64,000 nt of DNA from Marthasterias glacialis (Eukaryota; Echinodermata; Asteroidea; Forcipulatida; Asteriidae). Under the pieces are notes generated by a model. The model did not search any database. It worked only from the letters and a program-made list of their open reading frames with translations, and was not told the origin of the DNA. The stretch is from the NCBI GenBank assembly GCA_911728455.2, contig OU452229.1, forward strand, positions 4,581,574 through 4,645,573, written 5' to 3'. Below are positions 52,517 through 64,000 of the stretch, one piece after another. Positions within the stretch are counted from its first letter, which is position 1. Each line of letters starts with the position of its first letter. A program made the translations under genes and the position numbers.

Positions 52517-55500
52517 GTTAGTGAGTTGAATTCCCTGGAAATCACTCGCAGAGGGCAGCAATCATGCTCCGTGCCAAGACACTTGCTAAAGATTGTCAAC
52601 AGGATCGTGAATATTTGAACGGTCAACGACGGAGCTAAGAGTGCTTCTTATAATCAGGATAAATGTATGTAGTGTTTCTAAACATTGTGACATGTGTAGC
52701 TCAAATATCCTTGACCACAGTTGAGCTAATTGCAGTTCTGCAAGAGAAAAATGTACAGTTCAATTATTGTCGACAGGATTATAAACAAATGCAACAAGGA
52801 GGAAGTAAATTAGGGCTGACAATGTGGGCACAACGATTGTGTCAAAACAGACGTTTACAAAAAAACATACAAACAAAAATGTCATACCACCAAATATACA
52901 TAAAACGTAGTTCTTACAATGATGCAGGGGCTGGAAACTGCACCTCATGTCATACCTCAGTAAAGCTATCGGAACTTACGCCAATGTGAGTTGGCTTTAT
53001 GACGAAAAAAATTAACATTTTCACAACCAAGTGTGTATGTACATGTATGTAACTGCTAGTTATCTGTCACTACATTCTCCTTTAAAATGAATTGTTCATG
53101 TTTTGGTGTGCATATTTTCAAGGAAATTAGAATTCAGATTTGCTGGTAATTTCTTTTTAACCATAACTACTTGCTATTATTGTTCAGCGAACTAGAATTC
53201 TCGTATCTGATTGGTCAAAGGCTGTGGGTCATGTTCTTTTATACACCACACTTACACTAGGTAATTTACACATCCTTGTCATTTGATTGGTGGAACACGC
53301 ATCACGCTTCATCCATTATTTTGCCATGTCTTTACTGCCGCAGCGCTCCAGAATTTAAGATTGGATAGGCCCGTCCAATTTGGATAACTATTGGACACTT
53401 CACAGCGTCGTTCTCGAATAATCCTTCCCCGCCCATTTGTCCAAATGTGGCAAGGTCATGGCACAGTGGATAAGGTTGGTGTCTTCATGGAGTCATCCTT
53501 TTTGTTCAGAAGGGGTTTTTCAGAATATTTCGGAGTGTGGGATGGACGAGTTTCTGAGTCTATTTTTGGTCTATTGTGATCATTTTTCAAATGACAAGGT
53601 TCTATGTGTGAGTTATGTAAAACAAATATTGAATGCAGATTTCGTTCGTGCATTGTTGTAGAATAATTACTTGGTGAAATCTGGCTTTTCTGTTTTCACT
53701 TGGCTTCACCTCGTAAAATTTGAATAGTCCAGATTTCACCTCTTGATTATATTCCGCGACAATGCACTTGTATATGCATCCAATATTTTTATTTTATATC
53801 CCATTCTAAAATCTTATATTGCATCCTGCATTTTAAACCCAATATGCATTACAAATACGCATTATGTGTACTGCAATGCGTTCACAAATGGTTGTAAAAT
53901 CAAGAACTTCTTTGTTTATCACCACAGCTGTCCCTAAGATTAATTTTGAGTTTCAAGAATATGATATTCTAAAAATCATGTTGTTTTATGATATTTAAAT
54001 GTTGCTATTTTTGCAAACCTTCAAACATCAGAATGAGGTTAAAACCTTTTGAAAAAAGAACTATATAACAGTTTTGTTATGAGTTATTTTTTCCCCTTTT
54101 TTTTGCAAGTTGTCTGTGTTATGCCACGCCTGCTCCTGGAATATCAAAAATATATAGCACTTGTGGGTTAGCCTACTTGCATATGTTGGCCTAGAAATAT
54201 GCTGTATATGCACAATTGCACATGACTAGACTCACAGGAGAGTTCCAATCTATGCATAGAATGTTAGATCAAATTCATACACATCATCCTTGTGTTTTGA
54301 TATCGAGCTATGCAACATGATGATGCTATGAAACTGTTTAAAACAGACAATATTGTTATACCACGGCAATATGGTCCGATGCTTCTCGGAGGCAAAAGAG
54401 GCAATTGACTCCATTGCCCCTGGTCATTGCCTTGGTGCCCTTGAAATGTTCCAACAGAAGTTCATAATTTCCTCATAGAGGTGCCCTTTATTAAGGAGGA
54501 AATGCCTTGGTGCCCTTGCCCTTTCTAGAACGAAGCAATCTGAGGCCTGTGGTAATAGATTGAGAATTGTTATTGGTTGAGAACCAATCACATGATTTGC
54601 TACAAACATAACAAAGACGCATGTACATGGCGCATGCACGCAGAGTTTGTATTTTTCAGTTATTCAGGTGTGTGTAAAGCAATAAATCAAGAAAATTATG
54701 TTATTTTGGTAGATGTTTGCATCAAATTTTGTAGCATTTGTAGAGCTGTGCACGTAACGTGCATTTTAGCACACAATGTATTACGGACGATTGACGACGC
54801 ACAAATAACCAGAAGTCACAGACCACAGGGGTCAACAAAACATACCCAGAAATAAAGACAATGAACTGATGACCATTATCGAAAAATATTGTGACAAAAT
54901 AATTTATGGTAATTTTTTATGGTTTTTCTAAATGTAAAGACACAACAAGTTGTTGTGTTTGAAAAGTCTGCGGAATGTGGGGGTAACTGTGTACAAAGTA
55001 TATGGGACTGAAAGGTTTAACGCCAAGTTAACTACATTATAATAATTTAGATTCATTAATTCCAATGTTAATACATTGTTTGTGTTAAGTAGAAAAGATC
55101 AGGGAAACTGTTCACCAGCATCACATGACATTTGTAGAAATAATATTCTGTAACAAAACCAGTAAATATTCTAAAATAAAAAGTCAAAAAGTAGATTGTG
55201 GTATTTTACATTTCCTCGTGGAATTTCTTTCAGGAAAAAAATTAGTAGGCCCCTACGGTATGGAATTTGATACTTAGAGTAACTCAAACCACAATGTTTA
55301 TACTGTACGTAGGATTACATTCAAGACTTTACAAAGTAAAAAATATGCAACGTTACACGACACTTAATTGATTCTGAATAAAACACCAATTCAAGGAAAA
55401 GCTTCCATATCCGGCTGCCACTTTCTAGGGGATTTTTTTGATTTTTTAATGGATGTTGGGCTTTATTTTCCTTTTTTTTTTAATATTCCTCTCGAGGAAT

Positions 55501-57399
55501 TGGTAGTAAAAACGGTAATTATGGACCTTAAAAAAAGAAAAATCATGCGGACATTTCATCACGCGGCCGGAACTTTCTCACATTCACGCCAAAACAAATT
55601 AAAGGGGCGTTTAGCGAGTAACGTTGTCAAGCCCAACGTAGACGTGAATTTTTTTTTTTTTTTCATGATTTCGACACTTTGTAATTGTTCAAAGTGCCTG
55701 TTCCTCGCTGTAAACATTCTGTCAACCTCTCTGGTTTGTACACAGGTAAGGATATAATTTGACCTAAATTAAGGGAGATAAAGTGGCAGCCGGATACAGC
55801 ATTTTTGCCCAATTCACAATTGAATAGATAGACTACTAGGGGCTAAGCCTACATAAATATGATAAAAAGGGATGCATAAAAAAAACAAAATAAAAAACAA
55901 AACAATGCAGGCTGCAGAGTCATAGAAATTAAATTGTTAAATTCAGAAATTAATATTTCGAAAAATAATGAGCATGTGCAAATTTTTGGACCCCATCCCA
56001 GTAATCAATACAAACGCAAACTGCAAGGCATGGCAAGCAAGTTTCCGTGCTCTGGCTCTGCTACATGCTGGTGTAGTGCGACTGTGCTGTGCGACTGTGA
56101 GCGTCAGGAAATTGGCATAAACATCCTCAAAACACGTCCTACGTAAATTTCCAAAATCACCAATTAATTCTCGATTGTTATCAAAATTACTCATACATTT
56201 TTTAAATCACAACAAGAGATTTGTAAACGGTAGATTTGAAGGTATACTTACAAGTTCACCATTGTCGCTTCACACACAACTTGATATTTATTACGGCAGC
56301 CATTTTGTAAGAATATGTATTCATTCATGCTGCTGGTGGTGTGCATAGGCCGAAAAACACAGATCGCATTTTCCACTTTAAAAAATAAATAAATATATCC
56401 CTACGTACCAATATTTGAGCTCTTAAATCCAAACCAATGTGGACAGGATATTTCTATCATTAATTGCATTCCAAATCTATATCATACTCTCCGATAAATA
56501 CAATGTAATTTGAGTTCTGAAAATTCCATCGCAAAATACTACGATGCACAAACATCCAATATGGCCGCTGCTTGCTTATGTTTTTAAAAGTGATATACAA
56601 TACGCTATGGTTTAGTTTCTACTTACGCTGAGGACCGTTTGTTTGTAGACATTTTCGTTTTCTACGAACCGAAAGGTCAATTCGGGCGGCCAGCATGGTT
56701 AAAAAGTTTGTTTCTCGTACAATCTACGAACATTTCCAACACCGCACAAAAAGAGAGTTCTGCGATAGTTTTAAAACCTGATAGTTTTTAGGTAAACTGT
56801 CAATTTTGGTGATCTAGATTTTTTTCTTGGGTCAATGGATCTAGGCTACCTTTGTGGTGTAAAAGAATGTTTGGCAAAGCACCTTGAAGGCGCAGGCCCC
56901 CCAAGTTTCCCTAGAGTGTTGACATCACTCCTGATGAGTCAGATTTCTACCTCCATGGTCAGATGGAACAATTCCAATACGAAGAAAGGTTAACGAATCC
57001 GTAAAGTCAAAAATAAAACATGGCTAAGCACCAAAATTTGCTAAGCACCCCAAATCTTGCTTATCAAACCCCTTTGCATGGGGGTTAAACAGTTCTAAAT
57101 ATTCATACTTCCATGTTCTTAACTGATAATAAAGAACCAACACAGCTGCAAACATTATCGCCTGCCGATTCTCCAACTGAAGACAGACTGAGGCAAAAAA
57201 AAACCTTAAGATTTTAGAGGGGAGCCAGACATGGATTGCCATAGTCTGCTTGCCATAACAGCATCAGGCGTTTTAAAGTTTCAGTTACCATAGTTTGCAT
57301 TTCCCAGGTTAAATTCTGTTTTCTGGCTTTCTTTTCTTTGTTTTATTTGTGCCAGCCTTTTAACTAGTATGTTCTTATGACAATTTTTTTAATAACACG

Positions 57400-57550
57400 A
57401 TTTTTAAAACACTGTCTAGTTTTTATGTATTTTTCATTTTATTTTATTAAGTTTGTGTGTCTCTGTACATGCTAGAACCCATAGGAGACCAGTGGATGCC
57501 ACTGAATGGACCACCCGTTGATGATAATAAATAAAATTAATAAATAAACA
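57400..57550 (+). mobile_element. Possible LINE 3' end with (TAAA/AAAT) tail
   Basis: T-rich sequence followed by ACATGCTAGAACCCATAGG, GGACCACCCGTTGATGATAA and AATAAATAAA repeats resembles the 3' ends of non-LTR elements. No coding remains are seen. Confidence 0.35.
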
Positions 57551-59355
57551 ACTAAATAACTAGAGGTTATATTTTATTGGTATGCTGGTTTGCACTGTGA
57601 CTAATTAATTGTTTAATATTTTAATTATTATTGTATATAGTGTTTCTGTGTATTTTATGCTTGTTACTCTGTCAAAAGGCCACACAAATGTCCCCTGGTA
57701 GGACAACAAAGTTTTATCTTTCTCAAAATTTCCATTTAGCTGCAGATCTGCTCTGGAATGCCAAAGGCCATGGTTGGAATTCCATGCACCTTCAATCCAC
57801 TCATGGATTATGTTTTCTCTTCACAGTGCTTTGTACTATAGTAGTACATAAATCGGCAAAATTAGTTTCCATGTCCATCGGTGTTTCTAACAAGTTGTTT
57901 TAAGACATTACATGGAGGACATGTTATTACAGCGGGATGTTTATTGTGCAGTAAAAATCCAATATTTTGTTAATGGGAGAGACTTTGTTTATTGGGGGGG
58001 GGGGGTCGTTTAATATTCTAATCCTGTTGTGAGTCGATGCTTTACACATGCCCACATCTGCTGTATGTACAAGGTTTTTGTCTTCTTTTGGGTTCAAGGA
58101 GAAACTGTGTATTTATACCAAAAGTGACTACTTCAGCATTCAAAGGCATTCTCTTTTGATAGAAACCGATAATTCTGAGAGGGCTCCAAGACTTTGCAAA
58201 AATATGTGACACTTCAATCACTTTTTTTCTTCAAAAAAATGTTAATCGCCTCAAGTTATGACCCTAGCAGAGTCTTTCTTAAGGGCTAATTGACACACAA
58301 GTTTACTTGACTGCTTCTGTTACTCCAGATACCTGTATGTGTTGTGCTGTGTTTGTCGTGTTTTTTTTTATACACTAATTCAAGAAAAAATACCTCAATG
58401 CATTTTCTATTAGCCTTTTTGAGATATGGTGGACAGTATAGAAGTGCACTGTTTGGTTTTGGTGTATACAGACAAATTTACCCAAACCAAATAATGTCGT
58501 AGTATTGAGTCCACCGTATCTCAAAATGGCTTATGGACTTCTGGTAATCGTTCAAGTGAAAGGGTGTAAGCATGGATTACATTGGAATTATGCCACACTC
58601 ACACAAAAACAATAAACAGTGTAATTTTATAGTACATCTATATTAGGCTGACCCTGATTGCGTGAAAACCTAAAAATATCAAAACCAATTTGATGGTTAT
58701 ACCATGGACCAAGTACGGCCCTTGCTCTATGGTTATACACATATGTTTGCTTCGATGTTGAAGTCGGAGTAGAAACATCGGTCTAGCCACAGCCACAGCA
58801 ACTTCTATTCAGAGACCTGTATCTCGCTACAGCCGTCTTATCTGTCCCTTCCATTGAACCACATGTGACCAAACCGAGGCTGGCAAGAAAATATAGTCTG
58901 GTCCCCAAGTATGAAATGACAATTATGCACAACCAATTACAATGTGTTTACAGGGAACCCTGCAAGATTGCAACACCAAGATATGGGTCCACTCTGGGAC
59001 GATGTACGTTAAAGATGAATATTTTTGATAATAAGCACACCATATTTTTATAAAAACATCGAACACATGTATTTCAACTTAACGGCAGCCTTTATTGAAA
59101 GTAAATCTGCAATTTTGTACACATTAAAAAAAAACTCCACATTTGATACAAACTGACAGAACATTTTGAAATAAAATCTTAAATTAGATGTTTTTGTTTT
59201 TTTAGCTTGCATCATACTTTGTCCACTTTTGCGACATTTTTCTTTTTCCAATAAGCAGTGATAATAATAGTGCAGTGTACACCCGCAAAACTCACATAAT
59301 CCTCTTTCCAAATCTCAAAACGGAACATGAACTTAACCTATGAAAAAGATTCCAC

Positions 59356-59486
59356 CAATGGGAGACTTTTTGAGACGACAGCGGGCGTCCCACAGACCGG
59401 TCCTTTTCCATTGTTTTCATCGCTGAGAACAATGGAAAAGGACCGGTCTGTGGGACGCCCGCTATCGTCTCAAAAGTCTCCCAATG
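59356..59486. repeat. Near-perfect hairpin, about 58-bp arms
   Basis: The left arm (GGGAGACTTTTTGAGACGAC... to TTTTCCATTGTT) and the right arm (AACAATGGAAAAGGACCGG... to CAAAAGTCTCCC) are inverted copies with two or three differences around a loop near 59414-59428. The end motif AATGGGAGACTTTTGAG also occurs singly at 5797-5815 and 36187-36202. Flanking 59545-59600 resembles the right end of MITE family B copy 4 (GCTAAGG...GGGCTTA.TTGGATC). Confidence 0.8.
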
Positions 59487-60259
59487 AATTGCTGCGTCAT
59501 GTCTTTTGTATTTGGCATACGTGTCATACACACTACCCACGAGGGCGCTATTGATAAGACAGTCGCTAAGGTGTGCAGGGCTTAATTGGATCAATCTTTT
59601 CATTACGGGTTCTCCCCATTAGAGGCCAACCCGACTTGGTCATAGGCTAACTCCGGTTGGAATTTATCCTTTGATGACCTTCCTAATAGAACCATTGCAC
59701 ATCAGGAGCAGACCCTTATCAGTGATAAGCCAATTAAAGTGTAACGAAGCTTGCCTGCAACCTTCAGATTCTTTTGCCTGGTGTATTAGTTGTTAGACCT
59801 TTTGTGAGTATTAGTTATTAAAAGCTCATCAATTGTCGTACAAATTAAATGATCTGTTGGTTTCCTTTTCGAACCATAGAATTCGGCTAAGTATGAGTGT
59901 TTTGAACGTTTCTGTTGCTGCATTTGTAGGTCTGCAAATTTTACACTCAACTGCAGCTACTTGCTTGAGGCATTGTATGGGATTAACTCAGCTGGGTGTT
60001 GTTTACTTTGGCACACAGGCTACTGGCTTTATGATAGCAGCTAAAACCAAACGGACAAATACATCAGCGATTTTTCTGCTAATGGGGAATCCATGTAATG
60101 TGTTATTTTTATTGTCTGGTGGGACATGAATACAGTCAGGCTCTCACATCCGGATGACAGCATTCAGCTGGTCACGTTTCTCAGGACTCAATACTAGAAT
60201 CAGTACCAACTTTTTAAATCAATAATTTATTTTCTAAAATAATTTGGGATGCTAATCAT

Positions 60260-60560
60260 CCTCACTCGCAGCTGAGAAGCTGAATTGCGAAGGACGCGAC
60301 TACAACGTGTTTGAGCCGCAGGCATTCAAGGGCACCCTTTGGCAACCAGCCACATTGACCCATATATGACCACAGAGCACAGCCAGAGGCCACAATTTTT
60401 GATTTTTCTGGAGGGAGAAAAACCGGAGGGCCCAAAGAAAACACCTCGTGACATAGGAGAGAACCAACGCAAAACTCTACTCACATATGGCCTTAGCCGG
60501 GACTCGAACCAGAGCCACAGTGGTGAGAGGCAATGCTTTACTCACTTGCCACCCATGCCA
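60260..60560 (-). repeat. tRNA-derived SINE of a second family
   Basis: On the - strand the head TGGCATGGGTGGCAAGTGAG with CTCTGGTTCGAGTCCCGGC looks like tRNA A and B boxes. The body (GAGTAGAGTTTTGCGTTGG, CGAGGTGTTTTCTTTGGG, CTCCGGTTTTTCTCCC) differs from the other SINEs in the window. Confidence 0.7.
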
Positions 60561-60654
60561 TAATTTGTTTTCTTCTAATAAAATAAAAAAAGACTTCACA
60601 TAAAGCCAAACTTGATCCCCTGGTACACATTTGTGCCTCTGCCTAGTGCACAAC

Positions 60655-60728
60655 TCAATGGCGTTTGCCCACCAGTACTGTCTGTACGCATGCGTGAATG
60701 TACTTGGCATATTTCATGAGAAGGGCAA
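60655..60728 (-). mobile_element. Fragment of MITE family E
   Basis: Reverse complement carries TTCATGAAATATG-like sequence, CATTCACGCATGCGTACAG and GCAAACGCCATTGA in the same order as 41782-41870. The other half is missing. Confidence 0.65.
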
Positions 60729-61071
60729 ATTACAATAACTTGCCTGTAAGACCCGTTGTGAGTGATGACATAACTATTTGCTGTGACATCTTACTGGGGG
60801 TAGCACACTGCTGTGTAAATATACAACAACCTCTATCCCCACTCGCCCGTCCCAAAACGGCAGTCAGATTAGTTGGGTGATGTGTTTTGTATTCAAATGC
60901 AATTATTCATTGTTACTTTAGTAGGAAATTTGATCCAATGGATTAAAAAAAGGTACTGTACGTTTTGTAGACATCAGGACATCAGGACTTAACCATGTCT
61001 TTGAGAAAAAATGCTGCAGGATGTGAACGAAAAAGTATGATTGATTTGGGGGGATTTTTGATCACATCAAT

Positions 61072-63731
61072 CTATGACGCGACTTGACTTGTCGTCTGGA
61101 TGTCCATAGGTACATCTAGTGATGACTCTCCCTCTATGAGGCACTCTTCAGTCACCTCCTTGTCCATGGCAGGTGAAATACCCAGTGCGTCACGAACTGC
61201 TCCAACTGGAACGACATCTGAAGGCTTGATCTGTTAGAAGCCAAAGGAAAAGAATGGAAATATTTGAGGGTCTGAGTGGTGAAGATCGTTATTGCCTTCG
61301 GTTTGCATCACACTGACATAATTTTTGTAGGTCTTCAGCATTCTGTTAGAAGCCAAAGGAAAAGAATGGAAATATTTGAGGCCCTGAGTAGTGGAGGATT
61401 GTTATTGCCTTCGGTTTATAGAGTATAGAGTATCGAGGGCGCAAGATGGGGAACTCGGGCTGAAATGTGCACTTGACGCTCTGTAAACGAGCAACTCTTT
61501 TGATGCAACAATAGATTAGTGCAGACAATGACTATCATTGCTATCAATGATATAACAAAACATTCACTTGCTGAAATGGCGCCCATGCATGCGCACATGC
61601 ATATTTCACGTTCCAACAATAGATAGAGCTCAAGGAACCTATCAGCGCTCTATAATCTTTGGTCTTGAGACAAATTTTTGTTGGTATCAGTCTGGATAGA
61701 CACCCTGTGATCTGGTTCTCAGACTCAGTCTCAAACTGTCTTAAAAGATTTTGAAGGTCACCGACAAACACCAAATAAATTACTTTTTAAAATCTTTCTT
61801 CATAAAACACCCCACTACATTCACAAAAGCTGGAAACTGGAAAATTAACTGTTCAAAATAGTTTACTCATGATAATGTATTTTATGGTTTGGGAATAAAA
61901 ATAATAATGTATCAAGAGCAAGTAACTGATTTAGACCAAAGAAAAGTAATAAAAATGTACACGATATCAAGGACTTTTGTTACCTTGGAGGTTAGTTGCA
62001 GCAGTTGTTGTGTGAGTTTCTCAGCGATACTACTCTCTTGCTCCGATGGCTTTGCGACGAACTGAAGATGATTAGGGGGTTTCCGGCTTAATCTCGCCGT
62101 CTGCGTCTTCTCCAACTCATTGATCAGATCACTGGTGCTCTTCAGTTTATTGTCAATCTCCGCCGAGTCGATTGCAGGCGCCGAGTCTGCCTGACTGCCC
62201 AGGAGTTTTTCTGGAGGTACAAATAGAAGTACCAACATAACTTGATATGTGTAATTTTTATGTCAAATGCTGTTGTAAGACAGTTGTTGGGGCAGTACAA
62301 GTTTGATATACATTAAGTTACTATGTAATTAGAACTCTTGATAGTGTTGGGTTTAACTTCTTTGACGAGATTACGATCCCAGTGCCCATTTTCATAGAGA
62401 AACAAACAGTTAGAATTGCTTAACAAATGTGCTTAGTGAGCGGACATTTGAGGGGACTCAGCTACAAACAGTATCAGATACTAATCATTTATCACATGGC
62501 ATTTTGGCTTGATACCCTTTTTTATTTTTTTACTTAGCAAGATTTTTATGAGGTGAGCAAATATATGGATAGTTGGTCTGTGGAACTGGCCTCTGGTCAC
62601 TTGAATAGGTTACACAGTTGAACTGACAGAACAGATATTGACTAGTTGTCAACTGTGGGGATATGTGGCTCAGTAGGTAGCGACTTGCAAACTTTAACAA
62701 GTCAAATTTAAGACTTTCTAAGACCCTTTTAATGCTACCCTTAACAAAATTTAAGATCAAAAATAAGTGAAACAACGGAAACAGCTATACCTGTTTATTG
62801 TAATTTTTTTTTTTTTTTTTTTTGCACGCATAGTAATTCCTTTCTTTACGAGCTAATAGGGAAATACAATACACGCTTCATCCTTTTTTTTTAAGACCTC
62901 AAATAACTGAATTTAATAGTTTGTAACGTTTGTTCAGGCCTTAAATTTGGATAGTCCACTTTGAGACTGATACATTTTAAGGATCCGCAGACACCCTGCG
63001 GGAACTGGAATGGTAATGCTTTGAGTCTGTAGCAGCCGCCGCAACAACTTACCAAATGATGGAAGAAATGACATATCAATGCCAAGGTCTGTCAGCGACC
63101 TCAGGGAATCAAACTGAATGTTTGTTTCTGCTGCCTCCTGCTCCTCCTTCACTGCTTCCTGAACACTGGAGGTCTCCTTCTGGCTGCTGGCCGAGACAGC
63201 TGAGTCCTCTGTTCTCACAGGTTCTGTATCCACTGATTTCTGCTAACAAGAGAGCATCAAGATAAACGAACCTTATCAATGCACTATGAACAAATTGCTG
63301 GAAGGCATTTATTGATAAAATTATTGGAGCAGAACAAGCGTATCTGTGGCATTACGTAAAATAACTGTACTCGACTTGACCTTGATTCAGTTTTCATGAC
63401 AATATCAGTCTTCTGTTAACACCACCACATTAACTAATAATATTTTATGCGGAATTTTGACAAGCATTGCCGTGTGAATAACCAATTCAGAACCACATCA
63501 AAAGGGATTGACGCCTTGCTGTGCCTTCGCGTTGAATTTTTTTCGGCACATACTGTACATACTAGAAGAAGAAAAAAAAACACTGTGTTCTAAGCAAGTT
63601 TATGAATTGTGTCCCTTACCTGTTTTAGTAGAGCCATTGTCTTGGAATGTTGACCCTTAGTGAGTGTGTCTAGCATGCCATCGACGAGACTAACCACATA
63701 ATCATCACAATTTTCTACATATTCCTTAATG
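61072..63731 (-). CDS. BRD9: BRD7/BRD9-type bromodomain protein, C-terminal exons only
   Basis: Four - strand exons, listed 5' to 3': 63731-63620, 63239-63053, 62210-61984, 61230-61072 (stop at 61072-61074), with agreeing phases. About 228 codons are visible. IKEYVENCDDYVVSLVDGML and LTKGQHSKTMALLKQ match the SIQEFVKDAGSYSKKVVDDLL and ITGGDHSRTLFQLKQ region that follows the bromodomain in BRD9. FDSLRSLTDLGIDMSFLPSF matches its conserved LEF...VDISMLSSLGK block. The end (LTSKVTKIKPSDVVPVGAVRDALGIS) is closer to the BRD7 C-terminus. Invertebrates often have one BRD7/9 gene, so the symbol is provisional. BRD7 and BRD9 are acetyl-lysine readers in PBAF and non-canonical BAF chromatin remodelling complexes. 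The first codon is split with an exon beyond 63732, and the bromodomain lies outside the window. Sequence 63732-64000 is intron. Confidence 0.85.
61231..61425. repeat. Direct duplication including a splice acceptor (BRD7/9 last intron)
   Basis: About 72 bp starting CTGTTAGAAGCCAAAGG and ending TTGCCTTCGGTTT occurs at 61231-61302 and again at about 61343-61415, with few differences. The first copy begins exactly at the - strand acceptor of the last exon (CTTCTAACAG), so the acceptor and its pyrimidine tract are present twice. Confidence 0.85.
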
Positions 63732-64000
63732 CTGAAAAAAAAATATATATTAAAGGAAACTGATGTCAAGCACAAAAATTGCCAATCCTATTGGTATTGT
63801 CACTGGGCAACATGTGTCACATGTGCGTATCTGCTGCACGCCAACATTTTTTTGGCTACTTTCAGCTCCAAAACTGGCCTACATTTCATCAGTCGCGCCA
63901 GCGCGACTTTCTCCAAACACCATACGTCGGTTCGTGGCACCACTGACAATTTGTGTGAAATTTTACCCCAAACTACCCATTTCATCCCGCAATCCAATGG

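Larger units (their letters stand above)
52517..61071. other. Region between ACVR2 5' end and BRD7/9 3' end, no gene recognised
   Basis: The ACVR2 promoter and any upstream non-coding exon should be here, but I cannot place them. Repeats found are the hairpin 59356-59486, LINE-like tail 57400-57550, SINE 60260-60560 and MITE E fragment 60655-60728. Several reading frames of 60-130 codons occur (for example 55368-55757) and none resembles a known protein. TTTATT at 60226-60231 could be the BRD7/9 poly(A) signal on the - strand. Confidence 0.5.

Noticed and set aside
55368-55757. 129-codon + frame upstream of ACVR2
   Set aside because: Low-complexity Phe runs from poly-T, no known domain and no splice context that supports a gene.
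47849-63731. ACVR2 and BRD7/9 as a shared transcription unit on the - strand
   Set aside because: An 8.6 kb gap, separate start and stop codons, and unrelated functions give no support for a joint transcript.

Overview
The window looks like gene-bearing nuclear DNA of a marine invertebrate deuterostome, most likely an echinoderm. The genes are split by GT-AG introns and their closest recognisable relatives are animal genes. The spaces between exons are packed with tRNA-derived SINEs, short inverted-repeat transposons (MITEs), fold-back hairpins and ACATGT or TTA microsatellites. The species call is inference from repeat style and gene content; I could not run a search.

Five protein-coding genes are supported exon by exon, with matching intron phases. 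From left to right: (1) an SSUH2-like gene on + whose 5' end lies outside the window (exons 130-8760); (2) an Abl-interactor (ABI1/2/3) gene on + (15080-21613, 5 exons, 457 aa); (3) ORC4, origin recognition complex subunit 4, on + (27337-37472, 11 coding exons, 437 aa); (4) an activin type II receptor gene (ACVR2) on - (52516-47849, 6 exons, 539 aa); (5) the C-terminal exons of a BRD7/BRD9-type bromodomain gene on - (63731-61072), whose bromodomain exons would lie beyond 64000.

The genes do not form one pathway. They cover actin regulation (ABI in the WAVE complex), DNA replication licensing (ORC4), TGF-beta/activin signalling (ACVR2) and SWI/SNF chromatin remodelling (BRD7/9). The notable layout is ORC4 and ACVR2 as tail-to-tail neighbours, the same neighbours and orientation as on human chromosome 2q22-q23, so this looks like old deuterostome microsynteny.

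Between genes: 8.8-15.1 kb holds several MITEs, including a hAT-like one with an 8-bp target duplication, and a GGTGTCGGAACATA array. 21.6-27.3 kb holds the probable ABI 3' UTR, a G-rich tract, a 149-unit 10-bp minisatellite with no length change in any unit (24971-26460), and three MITEs stacked just before ORC4. ORC4 intron 6 contains a CR1/L2-like LINE fragment split by a SINE and flanked by two more SINEs. 38.4-47.8 kb and 52.5-61.0 kb hold repeats, probable UTRs and no gene I could recognise. I saw no bacterial-style system, CRISPR array, LTR retrovirus or Polinton, and no convincing wholly new system; the oddest non-coding structure is the 10-bp minisatellite.
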